Assembly (NCBI GenBank): GCA_004570425.1
Contig: SPQJ01000035.1
Coordinates: 1-46,196, forward strand
Source of the DNA: Bacillus sp. AZ43
GTDB lineage: Bacteria; Actinomycetota; Actinomycetes; Mycobacteriales; Geodermatophilaceae
Direction of reading: 5' to 3'
Length of the DNA: 46,196 nt
Shown here: one piece after another, positions 25,195 through 35,885 of the stretch
Position numbering within the stretch: the stretch's first letter is position 1
How the letters are laid out: each line of letters starts with the position of its first letter
Position numbers and translations under genes: made by a program
Notes under the pieces: generated by a model
Databases searched by the model: none
Told to the model about the DNA's origin: nothing
The model's input: the letters and a program-made list of their open reading frames with translations, nothing else

Positions 25195-26118
25195 GTGGTC
25201 ACAACCTTGGCGCCGGCTGCCGATGGAGCAGGTGTGTGGTGGGTCTGGGTGCTCGGCGGTCTGGCCGCCTGGACGGTCGTGGCCGGCCTCTTCGGCCTGG
25301 TCCTCGGCCGCAGCATGCGCCTGGCCGACGAGCGGGAGCTGCGCACGCGTGTCATCGACGACCGGCTCCCGGTCCCGGCTCGCGCGACCGTCCGGGAACG
25401 CCGCCGCGCCGTTCCGCTCCCGCCCCTCGGTGTGGCGCTGTTCGCCGTCGCCGTCGCGTTGGAGATCGCGGGCTACATCGGCCGCCTGAGCGGAGCGACC
25501 GGGCAGACCGCCCGGCTGCTGTCGATGGACGCGCCCTGGTCGCTGCCCCGCCTCTTCGTCGCCGCTCTCTTCGCGGCGGCAGCTCTGGCCGCGGTCGCGG
25601 GGGCCAGCAGCATCCCCGGCCGCCGGACCTGGTGGCTGGCTGTCGGTCTCGTGGCCGCCGGCATCGCATCGGTCAAGGTCGGCAGCACGGTGCACTCCGA
25701 CGTCATGACCCTGGTGTCCGACGCCGTCGGCGGCACCGGAGCGCTCCTGCTGAGTGCGGGTGCGGCACTCGTCGTCCTCGCCGGACTGGCCTTCCTCAGC
25801 CGGAACGAGCGTCGTGACCGGCGCCGGATGCTCGGCGTCCTGGCGCTCTACGCGGGCGCGTCGGTCGGCCTGTCAGCCGTCTCCTCCGCCGTCGCCGGGG
25901 CTGTCGGCTCGGCCAGCTCGTGGGCCGCGGCCGCCACGTTCGTGGAGGAGTCGGGGGAGGCGCTGGCGGGCGTCAGCTTCCTCATCGCCGTCCTCGTGGG
26001 TGTGGCTCCTCGCCTGGTGCTCCCCGCCGAGTGGGGGCTCCGCCGCTCCGCCGACGCGCACACACTCGACCTCCCGGAACAGCTCCCCGCTCGCGCGGAA
26101 GGCTCCGCGCCCAGCTGA
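25195..26118 (+). CDS. Polytopic membrane protein with N-terminal W-x7-W-x11-GR module (copy D)
   Basis: 307 residues from GTG 25195, with GAGGGA upstream. The first helix, VWVLGGLAAWTVVAGLFGLV followed by LGRSMRLADE, matches the signature of three small proteins in this window. A basic linker (residues 42-75) and about six further hydrophobic helices follow; the soluble tail is acidic. It is convergent with the LCP gene, 7 nt apart. A glycine/alanine-rich membrane core and no catalytic motifs give no function. It looks like a fusion of the small family to a larger membrane domain. Confidence 0.75.
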   Translation: MVTTLAPAADGAGVWWVWVLGGLAAWTVVAGLFGLVLGRSMRLADERELRTRVIDDRLPVPARATVRERRRAVPLPPLGVALFAVAVALEIAGYIGRLSGATGQTARLLSMDAPWSLPRLFVAALFAAAALAAVAGASSIPGRRTWWLAVGLVAAGIASVKVGSTVHSDVMTLVSDAVGGTGALLLSAGAALVVLAGLAFLSRNERRDRRRMLGVLALYAGASVGLSAVSSAVAGAVGSASSWAAAATFVEESGEALAGVSFLIAVLVGVAPRLVLPAEWGLRRSADAHTLDLPEQLPARAEGSAPS

Positions 26119-26125
26119 CGCGAGG

Positions 26126-27277
26126 TCAGCGGGGGACGTCGGGCAGGGCCTGCTGCGCGAACTCGTCGGCGTTCTGCGCGAGCGAGTCGCCGCGGAGGAA
26201 CGTCCACATCCGCTCGCCGAAGACGGCGTCGAGGTAGACGACGCTCGCCGCCCCCTCCATGCCCGTCCCCAGCACCGGCGCGGTGAAGAAGTCGACGCTG
26301 TCGGGCGTCACCCCGCGCAGTGAGTACGCCAGCGCCAGCAGGTCGGTGTTGCCGAGGGTGTCGTCGACGGTGACTGCTCCGGTCACCGCCCGCAGGGCCG
26401 TGTCCAGCCGGCCGGGGTCGGTGAACGTGTCGGCGCTGAAAAGCTTCCGGAACATCGACTGCAGGTACTGCTGTTGCCGTCGCACCCGGTCGAAGTCGCC
26501 GCCGGGCAGCCCCTTGCGCTGGGCCAGGTACCAGCGGGCCTGCTCGCCGTTCAGGTGGTTCTCGCCGGCGGTGAAGGTGTACGGCCCGTTGGTGCTCGTC
26601 TCGGCGACGACGACGTCGACGCCGCCGAGCTCGTCGGTCAGCTGGATCAGGCCGTCGAAGTCGATGGTCACGTAGTGGTCGATGCGTACCTGGGTCAGCT
26701 GCTCGACGGTCTGGATCAGCAGGGTTGGACCGCCGAACGCGTAGCTCGCGTTGATCTTGTTCCAACCGTGCCCGGGGATGTCGACCCAGGAGTCCCGCGG
26801 AATGGAGATCAGCTGGGCGTGCTGCCGGTCACCGGTGAACCGGGCCAGCATGATCGCGTCCGAGCGTCCGTCGGGCGTCTCGCCCGGTTCCAGCTCCGGG
26901 CGGGTGTCGGAGCCCACCAGGAGGAACGTCACCGGTTCCTCTGCGGTGGCCTGCGCCGGGGTGGCCGGTGCCGGGCGTGCGTCCTCGTCGAGGCCGGCGA
27001 AGACATCGGGGACGCGGTCGATGTTGCCGGCGTACCGGTCGAGGAGGAACCACAGGCCGCCGCCCGCAAGCAGGGCCAGCACGAGGCCGAGGACGCCCAG
27101 CGCGGTCAGCACCCGCCGGATGGGTCGCCGCGGCGGCTCGTAGTCCTCGTCGTACGCCTCGTCGTCCCAGTCGGGCTCGTCCGCCTCGCCGGCCCATGCG
27201 TAGGGAGGGTCGAGGCGACGAGGACGGAACGACTCGTCCGCGTTCCTGCCCGAACCGCTCGGCCCGCCAGCGCTCAT
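26126..27277 (-). CDS. LytR-CpsA-Psr family protein (polysaccharide-to-wall ligase)
   Basis: 383 residues from ATG 27277. LCP proteins transfer lipid-linked glycopolymers to peptidoglycan on the outer face of the membrane. An acidic cytosolic N-terminus (about 55 residues) precedes one helix, VLTALGVLGLVLALLAGGGL. The LCP domain follows, with FLLVGSDTR, GRSDAIMLARF, LISIPRDSWVDIPGHG, KINASYAFGG and RRQQQYLQSM, containing the conserved Asp and Arg residues that bind the pyrophosphate lipid. Its position at the border of the polysaccharide locus fits the role. Confidence 0.92.
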   Translation of the reverse strand: MSAGGPSGSGRNADESFRPRRLDPPYAWAGEADEPDWDDEAYDEDYEPPRRPIRRVLTALGVLGLVLALLAGGGLWFLLDRYAGNIDRVPDVFAGLDEDARPAPATPAQATAEEPVTFLLVGSDTRPELEPGETPDGRSDAIMLARFTGDRQHAQLISIPRDSWVDIPGHGWNKINASYAFGGPTLLIQTVEQLTQVRIDHYVTIDFDGLIQLTDELGGVDVVVAETSTNGPYTFTAGENHLNGEQARWYLAQRKGLPGGDFDRVRRQQQYLQSMFRKLFSADTFTDPGRLDTALRAVTGAVTVDDTLGNTDLLALAYSLRGVTPDSVDFFTAPVLGTGMEGAASVVYLDAVFGERMWTFLRGDSLAQNADEFAQQALPDVPR

Positions 27278-27378
27278 GGGACCCCCGTCCGTTCGACGTC
27301 GGTTCGAGGGTACGGCCCCTGCGGCCCCGCACCGGTCGACTCACCCGCGGGAGCGAGGGACGGCGATGCAAGCCGTCG

Positions 27379-27534
27379 CTACCGGGCTGGGGAGCTCAGC
27401 CAGTCGGCCGGCACGAAGTCCTCATCGTGTGGCGGCTCCGTCTCGTCGGCGACGTGCACGGACCGGCCGATCAGCATCGCGACGGCAGACGCCGCGACCA
27501 CCCAGGCGATCGCGACGATCACCATCCAGCTCAT
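27379..27534 (-). CDS. Small membrane protein of the W-x7-W-x11-GR family (copy B)
   Basis: 51 residues from ATG 27534, with ribosome site AGGAAGG 4 nt upstream. It reads MSWMVIVAIAWVVAA, then MLIGRSVHVAD, and an acidic tail ending DWLSSPAR. One transmembrane helix is predicted. Spacing of Trp, Trp, Gly-Arg and Ala-Asp is identical to copies A, C and D. It lies between the LCP gene (same strand, downstream) and ugd (divergent). Confidence 0.7.
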   Translation of the reverse strand: MSWMVIVAIAWVVAASAVAMLIGRSVHVADETEPPHDEDFVPADWLSSPAR

Positions 27535-27704
27535 CGGACCTTCCTCTTCTGCAAGGCCGACCGGGTATCGATCCCGCGGTCGGAGCGTGCTGAGAGCGGG
27601 GTCGTGCCGTACCGGTGAGGGGAGTGCCCGCGCGCGACCCGATCCACGCGCGGTGCGTCACATTTCCTGAACCGATGGTCCGCTCGTCCGGGGGCTCCGA
27701 CGCC

Positions 27705-27741
27705 TGTGCGCTCGCACATCGGTGCCGGCAGCCTCTACCGT
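27705..27741 (+). promoter_or_regulatory. Palindrome and -10 element upstream of ugd
   Basis: TGTGCG-CT-CGCACA (27705-27718) is a perfect 14-bp interrupted palindrome. A TACCGT -10-like hexamer follows 17 nt later (27736-27741), so the palindrome sits where the -35 box should be. That is an arrangement expected for an operator or activator site. The mRNA would have a leader of about 65 nt before ATG 27810. Confidence 0.4.
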
Positions 27742-27809
27742 CCGGAGCGATCAGCCGAGACGGTCGGAGGGCTGCCGTGCCGCTGAACGTGGGGAATGGG
27801 GAACAGGGC

Positions 27810-29129
27810 ATGAGGATCTCGGTCATCGGCTGCGGCTACCTCGGGGCCGTGCACGCAGCCTCGATGGCGGAGCTCGGGCACGACGTCGTCGGCGTCGACG
27901 TCGACGCGCCCAAGATCGAGGCCCTGTCGCAGGCCCGGGCGCCCTTCTACGAGCCGGGCTTCGAGGAGCTGCTCGCGCGCACGCTGGCGACCGGCCGGCT
28001 GCGGTTCTCCACCGACTTCGCCGACGCCGCCGGCTCGGCCGTCCACTTCGTCTGCGTAGGGACCCCGCAGAAGCGCGGCGAGTACGCGGCCGACATGCGG
28101 TACGTGCAGGGTGCCGTCGAGTCGCTGCTGGGCGTACTGTCGCCGGGCGAGCTCGTCGTCGGCAAGTCCACCGTCCCCGTCGGGACCGCGGCCGGCCTCG
28201 CCGAGCTCGTCTCCTCCAAGGTGCCCGGCGCCCTGCTGGCCTGGAACCCGGAGTTCCTCCGCGAGGGCTTCGCCGTCCAGGACACCCTGCACCCCGACCG
28301 CCTGGTCTACGGCCTGCCGTCCGGTGCGGACGGCGGCACCGCGCGGGCGCTGCTCGACCAGGTCTACGCGCCGATCGTCGAGCGCGGCACCCCCAAGGTG
28401 GAGAGCGACTACGCGACCGCCGAGATGGTGAAGACGGCGGCCAACTCCTTCCTCGCCACCAAGATCTCTTTCATCAACGCGATGGCCGAGCTGTGCGAGG
28501 CGACCGGTGCCGACGTCAAGCTCCTCGCCGACGCCATCGGCTACGACGACCGCATCGGCCGCAAGTTCCTCAACGCCGGCCTCGGCTTCGGCGGCGGCTG
28601 CCTGCCCAAGGACATCCGCGCCTTCATGGCCCGCGCCGGTGAGCTGGGCGCCGACCAGGCCCTGACCTTCCTCAAGGAGGTCGACAACATCAACATGCGG
28701 CGCCGGATCCGCATGGTCGAGCTGGCCCGCGAGGTCTGCGACGGGTCGCTGCTGGGCAAGCGGGTCGCCGTCCTGGGCGCCGCCTTCAAGCCCGACAGCG
28801 ACGACATCCGCGACTCGCCCGCCCTCAACGTCGCCGCCCAGCTGCAGCTGCAGGGCGCCGTCGTCCGGGTGACCGACCCGGCCGCGGTCGAGAACAGCCG
28901 CCGCCAGTGGCCGCAGCTCGACTACGCCGCCACCGCCGAGGAGGCCGCGGAGCGAGCCGACGCCGTCCTGGTGCTGACCGAGTGGCGGCAGTACCGCGAG
29001 CTCGATCCCGTCGCCTTCGGCGAGGTGGTGGCGCAGAAGCGAGTGCTCGACGGACGCAACGCCCTCGACCGTGAGGCATGGACCGCGGCCGGCTGGACCT
29101 ACCGAGCCCTGGGTCGCCGAGCCGGGTGA
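27810..29129 (+). CDS. ugd: UDP-glucose 6-dehydrogenase
   Basis: 439 residues from ATG 27810. It oxidises UDP-glucose twice with NAD to UDP-glucuronate. Visible features are the Rossmann motif VIGCGYLG at residues 5-12, FVCVGTPQK, GKSTVPVGT, WNPEFLREG, the active-site loop GFGGGCLPKDI with catalytic Cys, the C-terminal half GAAFKPDSDDIRDSPA, and VLTEWRQYRELD. Length is usual for the bacterial enzyme. It begins the nucleotide-sugar part of the locus, upstream of rmlB. Confidence 0.96.
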   Translation: MRISVIGCGYLGAVHAASMAELGHDVVGVDVDAPKIEALSQARAPFYEPGFEELLARTLATGRLRFSTDFADAAGSAVHFVCVGTPQKRGEYAADMRYVQGAVESLLGVLSPGELVVGKSTVPVGTAAGLAELVSSKVPGALLAWNPEFLREGFAVQDTLHPDRLVYGLPSGADGGTARALLDQVYAPIVERGTPKVESDYATAEMVKTAANSFLATKISFINAMAELCEATGADVKLLADAIGYDDRIGRKFLNAGLGFGGGCLPKDIRAFMARAGELGADQALTFLKEVDNINMRRRIRMVELAREVCDGSLLGKRVAVLGAAFKPDSDDIRDSPALNVAAQLQLQGAVVRVTDPAAVENSRRQWPQLDYAATAEEAAERADAVLVLTEWRQYRELDPVAFGEVVAQKRVLDGRNALDREAWTAAGWTYRALGRRAG

Positions 29130-29171
29130 GACGCACGGGGCGTGCGTTTCGACGTCGCACACGCACCCGAC

Positions 29172-29185
29172 TACCGTCTAACGGT
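29172..29185 (+). promoter_or_regulatory. TACCGT -10 element with ACCGT-CTA-ACGGT repeat, upstream of rmlB
   Basis: TACCGT (29172-29177) repeats the hexamer seen before ugd, here forming an inverted repeat ACCGT-CTA-ACGGT. It would give a leader of about 90 nt before ATG 29273. This is a weak prediction from pattern alone. Confidence 0.3.
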
Positions 29186-29251
29186 CAGAGGACCTGCGGC
29201 GCCGCACCTGCGGCAGGCAGGGACCGGGCGGAGGCGCCGCACCGGTCGTGA

Positions 29252-31110
<1,859 letters not shown>

Positions 31111-31168
31111 GCGGTGGTGTGACCGGTTCGTCCCGCGCATCGGGGTAGGCGGTCTCCCGGAAAACACC

Positions 31169-31180
31169 TAGCCTCGGTGA
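31169..31180 (+). promoter_or_regulatory. Leaderless -10 element for the GH5 lipoprotein gene
   Basis: TAGCCT (31169-31174) ends 6 nt before ATG 31181, with no Shine-Dalgarno between. The same layout occurs at menB, the GAF-ANTAR gene and the PRTase gene. Confidence 0.45.
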
Positions 31181-32338
31181 ATGCGTCCGATGCTCCAGTC
31201 GTCTCGCAGATGGATGACTGCCGTCCTCGCCCTCGTCCTCGTCCTGCTCAGCGGTTGCACCTCCGGCGGAACTGACGACCAGTCCTTGCCGTCCGCCGCG
31301 GACTACGTCTACCTGCGAGGCGTCAACACGCAGGGCGGCGGCGGCGCCAACGAGGATCCTGGCCGCGTTCCGGGCGAAGCCGAGACGGACTACCACTGGA
31401 ACAGCCAGGAGTTCTACGACTACGTGCAGTCACGCGGGCACAAGATCGTGCGATTGGACTTCCTCTGGGAGCGAGTGCAACCGGAGCTCGGTGGCGAGCT
31501 GGACCGTTCGGGGCTGGCCGAACTGGAGCGAACGGTGCAGCGGGCCGCCGACGCCGGGCTGCTCGTGCTTCTCGACATGAAGAACTACGGCCGCTACTGG
31601 CTGCCTGATGACACCCAGGTCATGCTCGGCGACGGCATCACCGAAGAGGATTTTGCCGGCGTGTGGCGCCAGTTGGCCGACGCGTTCGCCGATCAGCCCG
31701 CGGTGGCCGGCTTTGGCTTGATGAACGAACCCTGGGGGCTTCCCGACCCTCCGGGCGGTGAGGGTGACACGTCCGTCTGGAAGGAATTCAGCCAGGCCGC
31801 CGTGGATGCGATCCGGGACACCGGTGAGACCCGCTCGATCTTCGTCGCCGGGGACGAATGGGGCGGTGCCTGGGGCTGGTCCGACATCAACGGCGATCCG
31901 TGGATCGACGACCCGGCCGACAACGTCATCTACGAAGCGCACGTGTACTTCGACGCCAACAACTCGGGCAAGTACGACTCGTCGTACGCCGACACGGAGG
32001 CCGACGCGGTCGAACGCGGTTGGCCCGATCTGTCCAGCCGCATCGAGGAGGAACTCGAGAACTTCACCGGCTGGCTGAAAGAGCACGGCGAGCGAGGGTT
32101 CATCGGCGAGATCGGCTGGCCGAGCGGCCCCGAGGCCGAGCAGTGGAACGAGATCGGTGAGCTTGCCTACGGGATCATGAACGAAGCCGAGGTCGGTGCG
32201 ACCTACTGGGCCGCGGGTGAGTGGTTGTCGACGGACGGTGGCATGTACAACCAGGACGCCTACAACCGCGACCGGCAGGAGCCGCAGGCCCAGGTCGCCG
32301 TCATCGAGGCCGAGGACAACCTGTCGAAACGACGCTGA
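31181..32338 (+). CDS. Secreted glycoside hydrolase family 5-like lipoprotein
   Basis: 385 residues from ATG 31181. A lipoprotein signal peptide is clear: basic start, hydrophobic core AVLALVLVLL and lipobox LSGC near residue 26. The mature part resembles a GH5 (cellulase/endoglycosidase) barrel. It has YLRGVNTQG, HKIVRLDFLWERVQPE, LVLLDMKNYGRYW, FGLMNEPWG (acid/base Glu in Asn-Glu-Pro), IYEAHVYFD and GFIGEIGWP (likely nucleophile Glu). It likely cuts or remodels a beta-glycan outside the cell, possibly the polymer made by this locus. Its own leaderless promoter separates it from rmlD. Confidence 0.88.
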   Translation: MRPMLQSSRRWMTAVLALVLVLLSGCTSGGTDDQSLPSAADYVYLRGVNTQGGGGANEDPGRVPGEAETDYHWNSQEFYDYVQSRGHKIVRLDFLWERVQPELGGELDRSGLAELERTVQRAADAGLLVLLDMKNYGRYWLPDDTQVMLGDGITEEDFAGVWRQLADAFADQPAVAGFGLMNEPWGLPDPPGGEGDTSVWKEFSQAAVDAIRDTGETRSIFVAGDEWGGAWGWSDINGDPWIDDPADNVIYEAHVYFDANNSGKYDSSYADTEADAVERGWPDLSSRIEEELENFTGWLKEHGERGFIGEIGWPSGPEAEQWNEIGELAYGIMNEAEVGATYWAAGEWLSTDGGMYNQDAYNRDRQEPQAQVAVIEAEDNLSKRR

Positions 32339-32454
32339 CGAGCTGTCTGCTCACGCCGCGGCCCCGGACCGCCGGTCGGCTCCTGACCACACGACGGGGC
32401 GGCCGTGGCTGCCCGGATGAACGCATCGAGATCAACATCGACGAATGGGCTCTC

Positions 32455-33924
32455 ATGCACAGAGATGTAGCGATCGTCGGGGCCGGTGCTGTCGGGCTGG
32501 TCGTCGCTCGAGCGCTGGCGGCCACCGGACTCAGCGTCGCCGTGATCGAGGCCGGAACGAGCCACCGTGCCCGGCACGCTGACCTGAGACCGCACGTCTC
32601 GTACGACCAACAGCGGCATGAGGGCGCGCTGGACGGCTGGACGACGGGTCTGGGCGGGACCACCCAGCTCTGGGGCGGCCAGCTCTGGGCCTGGGAGGAT
32701 TACGAGTTCGAGCAGCGCCGGTACGTCGAGGCCTCGCCATGGCCGGTCACCCGCGACGACCTGGATCGGCATTACGAGACGTTCCTCCGCTCGTCGGGTG
32801 CCGCTTCCCGGATCCGGGAGACCCTGCTGACCCGTCACGACGCCGTCGCGGCCGGTCCCGCGTACACGAAGTACTCCGCGTGGCTGCCATGGCGGAAGAG
32901 GAACTTCTACCCGCCGTTCCAGCGTGAGTTCGCCCGGTCCGCCGGCGTGGAGATCCTGGCGGAGCACAGGGTGATTCAGATCAAGGTGCACGGATCCGAC
33001 AAGGCCACCGTCGTCGTCGAGCAGTCTTCCGGCGACGCCGCCCGCATCGATTGCCGAGCGGTCGTCCTCGCAGCCGGCACGCTCGGCAACATCGGCCTCC
33101 TACAGGACTCGCAGGCGTCGGACTCGCCCTGGCTCGGGCGTGGGTTCATGGACCACGTGTCCGCGCGCTACGCGACGTTCGCGGTCAAGAATCCGGTCCG
33201 CTTCGTCCGCACCGCCGGCGCCGTGTACGGCGGAAGCAGCCTCCTGACCCCTCGCTTCGTCATGGAGCCGGCATACGCGCAGAAGCACGAGCTGCTCAAT
33301 GCCTTCGCGCACTGGGAGGTCGAGCTGCCACCGTCGAGTCCCTACGCGATTCTCCGGGAAGGTCTGCGCAGCGCGCAGCGGGGGACCCCGCGCATCCGTC
33401 CGTCGGATGCCCTCCGGCTGTTGCGGCAGGGCCCCCGTGAACTGGCCTTCGGTGCGTACTGTGCGGCGGCCCTGCGGCGCCGACCGTTGCCGCGGGATGC
33501 GCGGCTCCAGCTCCGGATCGACGTGGAGCAACCTCCGCGCTTCGATTCCGCGGTGCGGTGGTCGCGGAACGGGGGAGAGCGAGAGCTGCACGTGGGCTGG
33601 ACGATCGGGAGGGAGGAACGCGCGGCCTTCGACACGTTCGGCTCCGACTTCGTGGGGTCGCTCGACCTGGACGAACTGGGCCTCGAGCCGGTAGCGGTCG
33701 CGGCGGAGCCGGCGTTCCGCGATACCTTCCACATGATGGGAGGAACCAGAATCTCCGCGAACGTGGCCGACGGTGTCGTCGATGCGGGTCTCGCCGTACA
33801 CGGCGCACCGAACGTGCTGGTGGTCGGCGCAAGTGTCTTTCCCACCGGTGGAGTGGCAAACCCCACCATGACGGCGGCTGCGCTGGCTCTGCGAGCGGCG
33901 GCCGGGATGAAGGACCGGCTGTGA
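32455..33924 (+). CDS. GMC-type FAD-dependent oxidoreductase
   Basis: 489 residues from ATG 32455. The N-terminus is a dinucleotide-binding fold, DVAIVGAGAVGLVVARALAA with VIEAG at the second strand. WTTGLGGTTQLWGGQLWAWE is the flavin-contact segment. The C-terminus has FHMMGGTRIS with the active-site His, then VVGASVFPTGGVANPTMTAA as in GMC enzymes such as glucose or choline oxidases. No export signal is seen. Its stop overlaps the aldo/keto reductase start by 4 nt, suggesting a two-step oxidation/reduction on a sugar or polyol. The substrate is unknown. Confidence 0.88.
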   Translation: MHRDVAIVGAGAVGLVVARALAATGLSVAVIEAGTSHRARHADLRPHVSYDQQRHEGALDGWTTGLGGTTQLWGGQLWAWEDYEFEQRRYVEASPWPVTRDDLDRHYETFLRSSGAASRIRETLLTRHDAVAAGPAYTKYSAWLPWRKRNFYPPFQREFARSAGVEILAEHRVIQIKVHGSDKATVVVEQSSGDAARIDCRAVVLAAGTLGNIGLLQDSQASDSPWLGRGFMDHVSARYATFAVKNPVRFVRTAGAVYGGSSLLTPRFVMEPAYAQKHELLNAFAHWEVELPPSSPYAILREGLRSAQRGTPRIRPSDALRLLRQGPRELAFGAYCAAALRRRPLPRDARLQLRIDVEQPPRFDSAVRWSRNGGERELHVGWTIGREERAAFDTFGSDFVGSLDLDELGLEPVAVAAEPAFRDTFHMMGGTRISANVADGVVDAGLAVHGAPNVLVVGASVFPTGGVANPTMTAAALALRAAAGMKDRL

Positions 33925-34862
33925 CCGACGACGTGGTGCCGAACCTCGGCCTGGGGATCGCGACCCTGATGCGGGAGCCCTCACGCCGAAAACGGCGACA
34001 GCTGCTGGACCACGCGTACGAGCAGGGCTACCGGCACTTCGATGTCGCGCCTCTCTACGGTCTCGGGGCGGGCGAGGCGGAACTCGGCGAGTTCGTCGCC
34101 ACCCACGGCGACGTGGTCGTCGCCACCAAGGTCGGGCTCGCGCCGGGCCCTGCGGCGCGCGCTCTCGCGAAGGTGCAGGGGCCGCTGCGCGCGGCCCTCC
34201 AGCGGTTCCCGGCCCTCCGCTCCGCGGTGAAGGGCCGGTCCGGTGCTGCTCAGGTGCCCGTGCAGATCACCGAGGACACGCTGGTCAACAGCGTGGAGAA
34301 CAGTCTGCGGCGGCTACGGGTGGAGAGCCTCGACTACCTGCTCCTGCACGAGGTCCCCATCTCCAGCCTGTCAGAGACGGCCGTGGCGGCCGCAGGCAGG
34401 CTGATCGAGAAGGGGTCGGTGCGGCGTTTCGGCATCTCCGGCCCTCCTGCGGTCGTGGCGGCCGGCGACGTGGACGGGACGGACATCGTCACGGTCGTGC
34501 AGACCTCCGACGCGCTGGAGCCCGCCACTCACGTCACCCGCCGCGACATCTCCTGGATTCATTACGGCGTGCTCTCGACCAAACTGCACCGACTTGGTCC
34601 TGTTCTGCAGGACCCTCCCCGCCGGCAGGAGATCGAGGGAGCACTCGGTCGAGGGCTGCGCTCGGTGGGTGACCTCGCGAGCGTGCTGATCCTCCTGTCG
34701 GCCACGGCCCGGCCCGGAGCGACGGTCCTGATCGGATCCACCGATCCGGCACACGTGACCGCGGCCGCTCACGCGTTGCGCGGCCCCTTCCCCGGTGACG
34801 AGGCGCTCGCCCGGGTCCGCCGGTTGATGAGCGACGCGGTGTCCTCGCTCGACACCCGATAG
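33921..34862 (+). CDS. Aldo/keto reductase
   Basis: 313 residues from GTG 33921 within a GTGA overlap with the preceding oxidoreductase. The AKR tetrad is visible: Asp in HFDVAPLYG, Tyr in the same motif (PLYGLGAGE), Lys in VVATKVGLAP and His in DYLLLHEVP. Beta-barrel order is preserved through RRFGISGPP and IHYGVLSTK, and TVLIGSTDPAHV corresponds to the NADP-binding end. It probably reduces an aldehyde or keto sugar. Pairing with a GMC enzyme would allow epimerisation by oxidation and re-reduction; this is speculation. Confidence 0.86.
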   Translation: MTDDVVPNLGLGIATLMREPSRRKRRQLLDHAYEQGYRHFDVAPLYGLGAGEAELGEFVATHGDVVVATKVGLAPGPAARALAKVQGPLRAALQRFPALRSAVKGRSGAAQVPVQITEDTLVNSVENSLRRLRVESLDYLLLHEVPISSLSETAVAAAGRLIEKGSVRRFGISGPPAVVAAGDVDGTDIVTVVQTSDALEPATHVTRRDISWIHYGVLSTKLHRLGPVLQDPPRRQEIEGALGRGLRSVGDLASVLILLSATARPGATVLIGSTDPAHVTAAAHALRGPFPGDEALARVRRLMSDAVSSLDTR

Positions 34863-34949
34863 GCGGATCAGGACGCCGCTGTGATCGTTCGAGCTCGCGA
34901 GCGCTGTAGCATCGGCAGCTCTCCAATCGCTGTGTACGGGGTGGGATGA

Positions 34950-35831
34950 GTGACCGCAACGTCGTCCACGTCGGCCGATACGCCGGCCGTGCAGTCCGTG
35001 GGCTCTCCACCTGCACCCCCGAAGCCCGCGCCACCGCGACCGGAGAAGGCCCGGGCCACGGGCCCCTGGCCGGGGAGCCGGGTCCGGAGGATCTCCCTGG
35101 TCATCGGGGCCTGCCTGCTCCTCGTCGTCCCGGCCGTCGTCGGGTACCTGGTGTCGGCGCGCGGGGCCGAGGTGTACGGGGCCCGGGCGGAGCTGGTCGT
35201 CGAGGCCCCCAGCACCTCCAACACGGCCGAGCAGCAGACCGCGACCCTCATCAGCATGCTCGACACCAGGGATCTGCTGGAGCCGATCGCGAACGACCAT
35301 GACATGGACCTCGACGACCTCCAGGAGAACGTCACCCGCGAACAGCTCGAGGGCGGAAACGTCGTCCGGGTGACCGTGGAGGACACCGATCGGGACACCG
35401 CGCTCGACATCGTCTCGACACTCCAGGAGAACTACGTCGCCCTGGTCACCGGGCTGCAGAGCGAGACCAGCCAGGACCAGTTCGTCGCCGACGAGATCGC
35501 CCGCCTCACGGCCCAGCAGGCCGACCTCCGGGCCCAACTCATCGCACTGGCCGGGTCGACGCTCGATGCGGACGGCGAGGTGGCGCGGCAGCTGCGCGTC
35601 GACAGTGATCTCATCCAGCAGCGGCTCGTGCAGCTCCAGGAGCGGGCGATCGACATCCAGACTCAGCGAGTCGCGAGCGCTCCCGTCGTGCGGCCCTTGA
35701 GCGAGCCCTATCTGCTCGAGGAGCCGGTCGGGCCCCAGCCACTCCGATCCGCGGCGGCCGGCCTGCTCGTGGGCATCTTCCTCACGGCCGGTCTGATCGC
35801 GTTGGTTCTCCGCCAGCGACGGCGTTCCTGA
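34950..35831 (+). CDS. Wzz-like chain-length determinant / polysaccharide co-polymerase
   Basis: 293 residues from GTG 34950. A Pro-rich cytosolic N-terminus is followed by a helix, ISLVIGACLLLVVPAVVGYL. A periplasm-type domain follows, with coiled-coil segments (DEIARLTAQQADLRAQLIAL and DLIQQRLVQLQERAIDIQTQ), then a Pro-rich approach VRPLSEPYLLEEPVGPQPL and a second helix near the C-terminus. That two-helix, coiled-coil, Pro-Leu-x-Pro layout is the Wzz pattern. No Walker kinase domain is attached. It lies directly upstream of the flippase gene. Confidence 0.82.
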   Translation: MTATSSTSADTPAVQSVGSPPAPPKPAPPRPEKARATGPWPGSRVRRISLVIGACLLLVVPAVVGYLVSARGAEVYGARAELVVEAPSTSNTAEQQTATLISMLDTRDLLEPIANDHDMDLDDLQENVTREQLEGGNVVRVTVEDTDRDTALDIVSTLQENYVALVTGLQSETSQDQFVADEIARLTAQQADLRAQLIALAGSTLDADGEVARQLRVDSDLIQQRLVQLQERAIDIQTQRVASAPVVRPLSEPYLLEEPVGPQPLRSAAAGLLVGIFLTAGLIALVLRQRRRS

Positions 35832-35885
35832 CCGATGCGTCGGCTCCGGAGGCCGCATGACCCGCTGGAGGAAGCGCCACCCGCA

